Source: Larus michahellis (taxonomy: Eukaryota > Chordata > Aves > Charadriiformes > Laridae). Taken from it: DNA of 64,000 bases. The stretch lies in assembly GCF_964199755.1 (NCBI RefSeq), contig NC_133907.1, positions 6,453,001 to 6,517,000 on the forward strand, in the 5' to 3' direction. The notes under the pieces were generated by a model, which ran no database searches, was not told the DNA's origin, and saw only the letters and a list, made by a program, of their open reading frames with translations. Shown here piece after piece: positions 25,501 through 37,500 of the stretch (the stretch's first letter is position 1; every line of letters begins with the position of its first letter). Both the position numbers and the translations under genes were made by a program.

Positions 25501-28500
25501 GCTACTTTATAGATGCCAAACATTGCCCACCGAGAGACTCCTACCCTAAAGTTTATATACGCTTGGGAATGAAGCAACTATGTAACCAGAAGAACCAGTG
25601 GTTTTATTTACCTTCTTCGTATTTATAATCATTGGTGACATCTACACGATCATCTCTGCCAACTGCCTTTGTGCTGATGGCTTGGCCAATTGTGGTAGAC
25701 TGAGAGAATATTAATGTTTTCTTTCCTGTTGAAGTGTCATAATTCCAGTACATACAGTCTGCATTCACTTCTGCAAATACAAACGGGCAGTCGTAGTCCA
25801 GCTCTACGTCTCCTTCTTTGATGGCCTTCCGTGAGGCGGGACCACACTGATAAATTCCTATGGCATCACGAAAACATGATTTAGACTTAACCAACGCTTT
25901 CACGGTGAGCAGGTTGCTAGACAGATCTTTATCAATGCCTCCCGACTTGCCCAGTGCTGTTGTCCCATTCTAGCTCTTTCATCCACACAGACCCTCACAC
26001 CAGGCTGATCATCAATCTATCTTCTGTTTATTCTGAAGGTACACTTCATTTATTTTATAGTATCCCTTAACTTCCAATTGATCTGGATACCTACATTAGA
26101 AATATAGGAATTGCTGCAAAAGACTGCTCCTAGAAGCCTAGTTTGTTTCTTGGCATTCACAGCTGATCCAAGGCTTTTCTAATGTGATAGATAAAGTATT
26201 CTCTTCTGCCACTCTATTTCTGAGCAGGATGAGAAATAGCTTTTACAATGGTTTTACTCCTTTTTTTTTTTTCTTTTCTTTCCTTCTCTCTGAAAGTGAC
26301 TGACTATAATTTTTCATCCTTATTCCTGAAGTAAAATCTGTGTACCTTCACTTTCTTCTTGGGGAGTTGCATCCAGAATTTGCCATCCACTGTACGAGGG
26401 GCCCAAGTCACTGCGGGTAAACCAGCTTTCATTCCAGACATGGAAATTCCTACATGCAAGAATGAAGAAAGTAAGATACTAGCATGTGTTTCTAAATTCC
26501 TGTTTACATCCATTAATCAGTCATCTTAATTAAATGTATTAAATGCCTTAATTATCTAGTTCTTATCTGAGACTGACCACTTCCACTCTGATCCTGACTA
26601 TATTTAGGAGCTGAAGGTTGCATCGTGGAACAGGCATAAATGTTCAAAGGCAGAAAGCAAATTTGTAAAATTATACAAAATGTCTTGAGCCTGGTTTTCT
26701 CCAAAACTCCTGGGCACGTGCACATCCTTAGTCTTAGCTGTTTTCCCAACAGCGTAATGTTATGGTTATAGTTATTGTTTATATCTAGAATGCATCCAGA
26801 ACAAGCGGGGAGTAAAGAAGGCAAAAAGTGAGGGACTGCATCTGTTCTTTACTGAATGCAATCTTGTTTGAATTGCATTTGATGCTTAACAGTGGCAATA
26901 ATTAAATTATTTTCACTGCAAATTATGTCACTGGAAAAAAAAAAAAAGGCAGGGAAGCTGGTTCTGTTGAACTCTTACAGTTTAAGGCAAACTGTTTTTG
27001 AAGAACAGTTCCAAACTGGGTCAAGTCTCACCACTTGATATGTCCAGCGTAATATCACAAATTTTCAGTCATCTGTGGCATCATAACTGTAACTTTTCCT
27101 GCCCTGGCTTCAATTTGCTGTTATAACTCACATCATAATTCTCTGTTTAACTGAGAAAGTGAAAACACTGAGTTTGTAGTATTATTTTGTAGTATTTTTT
27201 TTATTGATCCTGTGTGTGTAGCTGGTTTTAAGGCAATTTTTAAGAAGGTAACAAAGCATTTGTCATTAGAATCTATAGTCTGCACCTGAAGACACTACAG
27301 GCATTGATAGGTCCTGCTATGAATATCGTAGAGCCTTACCATATGCTGTCAGCTGCCCTGTTCAAATGATTCCCAGAAGCATCATAAAACTCATCCACAC
27401 GCAGATTTCCATCCGCATCGTGGGCAGAGCTGAAGTTTGTAATTGTACGAGTGGGAATCCCCAGGCATCTAAGCACTAAAAGAGCAAATGGAAAACCATA
27501 GTCAGAAAGCAGTATTTCTGGAACATGAAGTTTCATATAACATACTAACGTCTTGAAAGACTTTCATGTTGGAACTATTGTTAGTGCTTCTTTTAACAGA
27601 ATCTGTGCAGTCTCAGTTATGAGCACGGCATAAAACATACCTGTAGTCAATACCGCTGCAAAAACCCAACATTGACCATATCTAACAGGTCTGAATCCTG
27701 ACTTCTTCCAGCTTTGCAGGATTTCACCACTTCCAGTCCAGCTGCTTGGGCTTTTCCCACCCTCATAATTTCCACTCCAGTTTCCTAGCACCACCCCTTG
27801 GTCATCATTGGCATTGACCTGTAAAAATAACCATTAAACTTATGATGAGATAAATTAAGAGTTTACAACAGATGTAGTAGCGTTAGGGGAGCGGGCAGGA
27901 GAAAAGACTTGAATGACATTTTTGTGGACAAAAGTCACTGTTTCATGCAGCTGGCCTTCAAGAAGAAGCAGTAGCTTTTCAGGGAGATGAAATGTGTGTC
28001 CTCTCAAGAAATGGAGAGCATTTAAACACTGTTTCTCCCACCCAAGTACAGTAGCACCAGGCAAGAAAGCAAACACTAGTTTTCAGTGAACCTTTCTGAC
28101 GTGAGGTGGCAACTTTATGACCGTGTGATTGAACGGCACCATCAAAACGTATCACGCAGCTAAGCTTTCAGAATGGGCCTGCATCATCGTGATGCAGTGA
28201 GCCCTCAGAAAATTAACATTAAATTAGGGGAAGTGGCTGACCCAACAAATGAGGCACAGCCACCTTGAAAATCCTGGGTACTGCATCAACAGAAACTTTA
28301 TGAAGTTGAGGAAGAAAAGGTGTAGACTTCAGAAGTTGGGGCAGAATAACGCCACACATTGGTATGGGCTGGATGAGTGGCAGCCCATCTGAAAGGGGCC
28401 TGGGAGTTACAGCAAATGCCGGGTTGAATTTGAGCCAACAGCGCGCGCTCATCATAAAGGGAAAATCCACGCTAGGCTACATTGGGAAAAGTGTGACCAG

Positions 28501-31500
28501 GAGATTGAGAGGAAGCTGTTAATGCCCTTTAATTATCCCTAACGAGGCTGTGCCAGCAATCCTGTCTCCAGTTTCGGGTCCCTCAGTTCAAGGGGATTCA
28601 GACACTGAAGAGGGCGCAGGAGGGAAGGCTACCAAGACGGTCAGGGGCCCTGGAGCACACAGTCTGCAAGGAGAAGTTGAGAGCACTGGGCTGTGGTTAA
28701 GAAGGGGATAAGGGGAACGTAGCAGCAGCTTACAAGTACTTGAATGGAACGTACTAAGATATCAGAGTCCAACTTTTCTCTGTTCTGGCAGGTTGTATAA
28801 CCAGAGGCAACGGCAGAAAGTTGTAGCTTGGGAAAATCATATTTGACATAAGAGAAAAAAAAATCCTCACTAAAAGGGTAGTGCAGCTCTGGCCCGGTCA
28901 CCCAGAGAGGCCACAAAATCTCCATCCTTGGAGATTTTCCGGGCAGCCTGAGAAATCCTTGGCTGAACTGATCTAGTACCACTGTCGTTCCACTTCAAAT
29001 GGGAGGTTGGACTAAAGGCCTCCAAGGGACTGGTCCCCCAACATACCACCCTGTGTCTTATACTTTTGGTTTGACTGCTGGATATCCAAGTGATAAGTAT
29101 CAGAAATAACACAGATGAGATAAATCTAGTGGGCTGAGATCGGATGGCCACCTAGGTGTTTCTCTGGCCCATACTTCTGTGCATACAAACAGCGGCCTAA
29201 AGTTTTCTGAGAAGTGTCTTCATACTTACTTTCACTAACTACTTTAAAAACACAGTTAGTAGTTTGGACTTTCTGAACATGTTGCTTACCATTGCGCTGA
29301 GAACGCGGCCCAGGTATTTGGGGTCATTTCGGTGAGACGCATCTGTGATAGGATCCTGACGATAGCTTAAGCTTCGATCCAGCATGGAAAGGCAAATATC
29401 GAGAATATCTCCTTGAAACTATGTTATAGAAAGAAGTTAGAGTTTTGGAAACACAGATTAGCTCTACTAAAAAACAGGATAAGTAGAGATAAGTGTTTCA
29501 TTATTTTTTTTTAATCACTGAATAGAAGTGCTGCAGCTCAGCCAGGAATTACCATATAAAAATGCAGCCTCAACAAACTGTGAAGATTAGAACGCTAAAC
29601 GCTTCTCAAAACTTGGAATCTGTGGATTTAAGGCCAGAACTTTGCCTCTCAGCATTGCTACAGTACTTTACCACCCAGCAGACACTAAGGTTCCTGCTGG
29701 CTGCACCTCCAAGTCCCAGGTCATATCACTGACTAGGCAATTACGAATCCTCACATTAATTGGTATAACAGGGCTTGGCACGAGTTCTGATTCCAACACC
29801 AGACTTCTGCTCTTCAGAGGTGTATGACTGCAATGAACTTGAAAACAAGCCCTGGTCACCCAGTTCATGCGAAAACCAGAGCATGAAACACCGTCTGGTG
29901 TTTCAGTGCTGCATTTACCTGGCCAAAGTTCCATCCAAAGCTGCTGATGTGATTTTTGTTGCCTGCAAAAATGATGCCAAACTCTTCTAGTACATATTCC
30001 TCACACTCAGCCTTGCTAGGCATGAACACGTCATCACCTGAAAAGCCAAAGCAGAGGTATGTACCACCACAGCAGGCAAAATAAAACACAACCTCAGGAG
30101 CCTTGGTCTCCATCAATAAGAATGCTTGCAGGTATCCACCCTTTTCTGTCCTTGCTGTTATAAACAGATTGTGAAACTCGTGATTTCCTATAATTAGAGA
30201 AAGGAGTGGGGGGTGTCTGAGTGAAGAACAGAGGTATGACACTGTCAAATCTGGGAGAAGACAGCAGCTGGCAGATGTGTCTCATCTCTTGGCTCTACAG
30301 AGACCAGACGTACTCTTCTAAACTTGTGCAGAAGGAGGGAAGCTCTGGCAAAAGCAGAACTCAATCTGCTTAAGCAGAACTTCATCTTTTAGGGGAAAGA
30401 GCCCTCCAGTAAATATATGACACAGAGCTGATTTTATGTACCAGGAGGTCCTAAGAAACTGTTAAACCCTTTTCTTTTCTCATTGATACATTATGCTGTG
30501 CATGTTCCGCCCCTTTATTAAAGAAGGTCAGAAGATCAAATGAGGAAGCTGCAAATATTAATGAAGCTACAAGCGTTTTAGTTCTTTCAGGGGAAAGTCA
30601 ACATGTTCATACCTGAAGACCATGGGTTAAAGAGCAAAACAAAGGTGCCAAGACTTGCTGAGGAGGAGCTGTCACTTTGAACACTCAGCTTGTAACGTCC
30701 GATGACAGCATTAGGTGGGCTGGAAATGGAGATGCTCACAGAATTGGAACTGGTAGACTGTAGAACTGCACTCCAGCTCTCCTTGCTCACTGTGCTGGAG
30801 ATACCAAATATGGCCTGGGTCCTAGTCTGCTTGGAGGGTTTTGGACCTTTTAAGGAAAATAAACAACATTATTTTATTTTTTTTTTTTGCCCCCACTTGC
30901 TCAAATAGGGATTTAGTTGTGAACAAACTCATCAAAGATGTAACCCTCCCCTTGGATGGATTTGTGCCATATGTTGGAAACTGAAGGGAGCTACCACTGC
31001 TGGCTGAGATGGGACTAATGCAACAAACCCCTCAAGCAGTTCCATGGCTGCGTGAACCAGCATGTCGGCTCCAAGGTATTATCTCGCTGCCCTATAGTGC
31101 ACATTGGGTCAAAAGGATGCCATGAGGCAGCATTATTCTTTCTGTGAAAGAAGGTGGGAGCCATACCTGTTTCTACGATGAATGTTAAGTTTTGCTCAGC
31201 CTCTTCTGCTCCATTGAAGGTGATAACGAAGGCCTGTCCTCTCCTCACAATCAACTCTCTGCTAGAAAATTTACTTGTGTGGTGATCTCTTGCATTTTCT
31301 TTCACGTGCCAGTTGGTACTTGGCTGCGATGCAGCTATGAAAAAGTGAGAAGAGGAAAAAAAACCCTTGAGGATACATCCAAGGAGGAAGGAGCACCATC
31401 ACATTCTCAAGAACTGCATGTTTCTTTCTACAGGTAACTAGTACCCATGTGAAGTTTCCACCAAAACAAGAAATAGCTTATTTGTGAGCATTTTATTATT

Positions 31501-34500
31501 TTTTTTGAGACAGAGACTCTACCTTGCCTAGACTGTTAGAGATTATTTGCATAATTAAATATAGAAGCAGTAGTATACCTGATACTAAAGAAAAATCAGA
31601 AAGGCATCTAAGAGGAGAGAACCCTGAGAGAATTTAATCCTCGTGAGCTACCTGGATAAAGAAACTGGCTGAACTCAGCTAATTCTTTCAAGCTGTCATC
31701 CATTCCAAGACATGGTGTCATACTAACAGAGACACAGCCTTGCTGCCTCCAAATAAAAAACAAAGAAACCTGATTGAGCTGAGAAACACTTCTGCCTTTT
31801 AACCCGCGACGTGTGTTCTCTAGCCCCTTTTCCATGTCCTGTACCTCTGATTTAGCTGGCAGCTGCTGTCTGTTGGAAGCACCTATCAAGAACATGTTGA
31901 TAGCCACAGGGCTGTCATTGGGCAGGGGGAGAGATGGCAGAATTGGGGAGAGCACGCTACTAAAACCACGTCCGTGAAATAATAAGCTCTTGCATGTGAA
32001 CTATGGCTTTCATCAGAGGCCAAAGAATAAGCATCTGAGATTGGTTTGGCTCTGACATTATCAGAGCCTATGCAGAGGTCTCTACTAGAACATAGCTCCA
32101 TGGTTTAAGTGAAGTGCAGAAGAAAAAGAGACTTTTTTTTTTCCCTAAAGGCACTGTGTGCTTTTTAAAAATATTTTTATCATTCTCTATTCTCCACCCC
32201 CTTCCAAAGAGGGAGAATAGGAAAGAGCAAGAGCGTGGTCCTTAGCAGTGGAACACTGTGCCATTATTGACTAAAAAATCATTATCCCATGTTCAACCAG
32301 ATTTATTAAAGATTTTTTTGTTTGTTTACAGCATGACCTTAAGTTTATCGAGTTTAGGCAAGCCTTGAAATAACTACATTAGTAGTCTTAGCAATGTAGT
32401 CACAGTTCAAATCAGGGGAACACTTTTTTTTTACACTATCGAGGTGAGCAGCACGAACTTTGATTTTTCAGGAATGTACCTACTTTTAAAAAAATAATCT
32501 TCAGAAACCTAGCAATGAAGCATATCTATTGTCGATCAAGCTGAGGGGTGGGGGAGATTTGCCTTTAGGAAGGCAGGAGTTACCTGGCAAGGTTGGAAAA
32601 GCAACATGGACAATTTATAATAGTTATTAAACTGGTCAATTTGCACATATATAAATACTAGCATGCAAGCAAAAAAACCCCACCACTGCAACAAACAAAC
32701 CAACAAGGAAAAAAAAAAAAAACCTAAATCTTTGTATCCTGTCTGCCTTAACTTCAGGTTTCAGCCGTCTCTGCTTATTGTAGCCCCCCTCAGCCTTTGC
32801 AATGATCCCTCCTCCAAGTTCTGCCTTGCTTCTTTCTCTTATGTCGGATTTGTCAGTCTCTCATTTGCACTTGTCTGACAACTTCAAATAGCTGCGGACT
32901 TTCCTTTCCTTCTTATTTGCAAAATTCATCATTTTTACATCAGATAATACTTGCTTTTCCTATGCGCACAATCAGTGAAGAAGCACAATTCCTGTGAAAA
33001 TCCTTCTCCTAACTCTTGATGGAGGAATTTTCTCTTCCTTTTTTTCTTTTTTTTTTCTTTTCTCTTGGATGAAAACTCCTTAGAGAAATAGTGATCTTTC
33101 AGTGTCTGTTACAGAGCTGAATATGAGGCATGGATGTAAGAAAATAACAAAGAGCACCACAGAAGGGGCCTCCCCCTTGCTCACCTGGGCCCATATCTGA
33201 TCAATACGTCCAGGAGCTTTCCTCTGAATGGCCTCCTCTGCTTCTCTTGGCTCAAAGAATGGCTGGTGCCTTTCACTTCTTTAAAAATCTAGGTGTAAAT
33301 TTGCCTGTTTGCAATATTTCCTGCGGGGGTGGAGCTTGAACAGCCGCCTTTGCTCCCCAGCCTTTATCTGTGCAACAGGGCTTGAGGATTCATTTTTCAT
33401 TAATTTTTCTCGCTCTCAGTCCCTACATCCTGATCTCATTTCTTTGCAACTTGACGTCTGAAATTTGGCCAATACTTATCCCTAGTAGTCTGGCCACTTG
33501 TTAAGAGTTTCTTAATGTATTTAAATTTATAAGAATTTCATCATTCAGTTGCATTTCTTTCTGTTATAATGTTAACGTTACAGGAATAGCATAACTCCTT
33601 GTACCACATTGTTTTTAATTTGGAATACTTCATGAGCAATATTTACAGCTACTTTTTCTTTAAACTAATTCACTGAATACATTTTGGTTTGGTTTTTTTT
33701 CCCCAGAGCTGCTTCCCCCCACCCCCTGCCCCACTGCATTATAGTAATTGCAAAACATGAGCAAGCTATTGCCTCTGCCCCAAATTTAATCAGGCCAAAT
33801 TTAAAGAAAAGATTTTTCATTTGTCACATAATAACTGTTTCACAAAGTTAAACAGACAAGCACTCCACGTTATATTTGCACGACACACTACAGAGATGAC
33901 AGGTAAGTACATTTGTGATGTGACAAAAAGCTATCATTGTTTTCATCTGGTACGCTACTGGTTTTTTGATGGGATATCTCTGACCATGCAACTGGCAATG
34001 CCAATTTGTGCGCAAAAGTCTTCCACTTTATTTCAAAGACAGTGATTTTTTTGCTTATGCTTGGCAGGCAGCTCTACTTTCTGTTGAGAGAGAGAGAGAC
34101 TAATTCTGATACTTTTATGAAACAACCTGTGAAATTTGATGTACTCGATGCGCAGTCACCTGGGACGCCTCTGAGTGATACCCATGATGCTGGCCTGGCC
34201 ACAGCTATACGCCTTCCCAAATGCAGAGTTTTAATTGACTGGGCTCAGTATTCAGCAGCCCAAATTGTTCTATTTTTCAGGTTTGGATCATGTTTGGAAA
34301 TTCTAGAATTGGAACTTGCTCAACCCATTTCATAGACAGATTTTATTCATATTGCCTATGAAAAGGTGTTATTAGAAGAAACAGTTTTTAACTGGGTATA
34401 ATTCAGACTGCTGCTTTGAATCTCTGTTTATTAATATTTAACCTTAAGAGGGACCATAGTTTTATCACAAACAAAGCTCAATTGTGATTTTAAAATTATA

Positions 34501-37500
34501 TGACTTTCTTAAATTTAAAATTCCTTAGAACTCGATTTTGAAATGTTAAGTGCAAACTTTAGAGGTTTCAGACGTTAAGCTACGCTCTCCTACCCATACT
34601 TCTAAATTCTCTTAAATAACATACTAACAATTTTCAGAATAAATTTGCTTTAAGATTTCAGCCCATCCTTGGATACATAGCAGACAGTTTCTCTCTGATA
34701 GAAAGATTAGTTACTGTTGAAAGATTATTGACTAGACAGCTGTGCCACGTGTTTCACCTCTTTTGTGCGACAGCGATAGCGTGCTGGATATCATTGTCCT
34801 ATAGGCCAACGGCATAATTGGTTTTGCTATTTGATGATATGATAGTATAGTTATAAACGGCACGTTCCAAAAAAGCAGATACAACCCATTTATTCTGGAA
34901 GAGAGCATGGCGAGGAGAACAAGCTCCATCTGTTGCATCAGCTCCCGGTGTTTATTCCCAGCTCTGGCTGAGCTGCCCTGCAGGCCTCCCGTGTGCTCTG
35001 TTTGTCCAACAGATGAATGATGCATACCAGGCCTCTGGATTAAAGATTATGGGTGAAGCTTGAGGATGAGGGTTGAATTAATGACGAAAAATTAATGCTA
35101 GTCAGAATACCAGTCAAGCAGAATGTATCTGACCCAGGCAGCTTCCTGGAAGCCAGGCAGTATTTGCAGAGCTTTTGTGGTGGCTGTAAATGTAAGGATT
35201 GCACAGGAAGGTGCCTGAAACACTGGTGGATAGTGAGAGAAGACTCTTTTGGACCTCAGCGAATGAAAGCTCAAAGTCTCAGTATTTTGTTTCCTGTACC
35301 CAGAATAAGCTGCATCAGAATCATCTTTTGCAAACCAGTTCAGTCATATAACTCGTGACGTCCTCTTCCAGTGATACCGACTTCCCTCGTTGCAGTAACT
35401 GTGCTAATGACATGAATATACAGGAGGAAGAGTCCAGCACTGCACAGTGAAGGACATCCTCTGTAACAGACTAATTCCCCTCAGTATTACTTTTCTTTCC
35501 TTCTTTTCATTGTCGTTCTCTTCCCAACCAACTCTGTATTAATCCATAGTGACACTTGAGTTCTATTAAATGTCACCTATTGTAAATTTTGCCTTTGTTT
35601 CAGGACAGGAAAGCAGTCCCTAGAATAGCCCACCTGCTCCTCTATTCTTCCCAAGCACAGCTCTTCCATACATACCCCCTAAAGCGCCACGCTACAACCA
35701 TACGGCCACGACTCACTGGGGACCACCTCAGTACCCTGAGAAGTTTGGGGTGTTCTGTCTCCCCTCTTGTTCCCTCGTTGGATAATTAAGCGTGGAATTT
35801 CACCAGTAAAACCCGCTTCTGCTGTCCTAGATCAGGAAGGCAAGTGGTGTTCTAGAGGTATACTGTATTTGTGAACTGCGCTAGGGAGAGACCTGGGCCC
35901 CTGGAAGAGTGGTACGGACTGACTCGCATCAACACTCCTCGGCGCTAGAACCCCCCGATGCAGACTGATGCAAGTCCCTATGGAAAAGCACCTGCCTGAG
36001 ATCTCTTCTGGGCCCTGTATGTTGTCCAAGACATACTTCTTATTTTCTGTCTTCCTCTTCCATTCACAGTGCCCTAAATAGCAGAGGCATTTTGCCTGGA
36101 AGCCTGCAGCCTTCCTGAAGTTCCAGATTGTTCCTGAAGTTCTCCAATAGCCAGACTTTGAAGGCAGCAGAACTTGGCACAGTCAGCTCCATATTGTCTG
36201 TGTAAAGTAAGCCACCCTGTTAGCCAGTCTCTGATCTTCTCTTGGGATCTCGGCTCATTCCAGGTGGCTTGTTCCAGAAGGGACACTGGCAGTGACATAG
36301 TAGTGACACATACTAATATGTGAACTTCAAAAACTACCATGGGACCAGTACACAGGAATTAGCCAAAGTGACAGCGCACAGACTGGGATGAACCTATGCT
36401 GGGCTCCCCAGACAGTTCCCACATCACCACACGCGACCTGTTATTTATAGCCTATTATACTTAAATGTATTCCCTACCTGTCCCACCTGTGCACACATCT
36501 CTTCCATTGGAATGGAGTAAAGACGTTATTTGGAGGGTTTAACTTCCAGCTGCATGCTCACCAGCAAAGAACACCTCTTTGCAGGCTCCCATCGCTAAGT
36601 GGCTCTGCTCATTTCTTCTAAGAATCCAACATGTCCCGTGCTGCGGGCAAGAGCTCTTAATTCTAATATACAAACCAGATGCTTGCAGGTGTGACTCACG
36701 CCTTGGTTCTAATGACACTGAAGCTTAAAAGTGACAGACAGAAGCTGAGATAATTATTTTGAGCGTGAGACTGAAACAAACTGCTGACTCCTGAATAGCT
36801 ATAGCATGCTGCAGACTAGCAAAACCCTTAGAAAAAAAAAAATCACGCTATCGAATTTATGTGATCGTTTTAGGTGCTTTTCCCTTTTCTTTACTCACCA
36901 CCTTCTGGATTCTGTTAACGTAGCTCCATTAGAGATCGGCCCACGGATGCATAACAACTTTCTGGGGAAGAAAGTCTGTGTATTTGCAGGATGTGTGTGT
37001 CGGGGGGGGTGAGAGGAGGGGATGGCAGGGAGTGAAAACAGTTATGTGCACGCACATTAGGTGCACACACACCTGCCCACAGACCCTCACAGGCTTTTAC
37101 ATTAAAATCGTGCAGGGCACAGGGAGGAGCATCCCCGGGCATTTTTGACATCTCCAGCTGCACTCAGATTTGGGTGCTTCTTGGGCTCTGGGTATTTCAC
37201 AAGCAAGTGCTGACCATGATCAGCAAATACCAGTTTGTTCGTTAAATGCTGCGATTGCTTCTTGCATTTCGTGCAATAAGAAAATTGTGGTTAAAAAAGA
37301 CAGACTGGTGTATGACCCTTAAAGAGGAAGTTTTTAGGGATCACTTTGCTAAAATGTCTTGGCTAAGTTATTGGCAAATTGTTGCTTAAGAGGAAGCGTT
37401 ACAATGCAGAAACACTTGGTTTGTGGTTTTTTCACCATTGCTGTAGAGGAAAGTCTTTACTGTCCACTTTACCGAATCATTCTCTTGTTAAAAAGAAGCA

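Noticed and set aside
33185..33194. Alternative TGM3 exon 1 (ATGGGCCCAG with a gtgagc donor)
   Set aside because: Would start Met-Gly-Pro, and lacks the Met-Ala family start and the TATA spacing found for the exon at 38644-38650.
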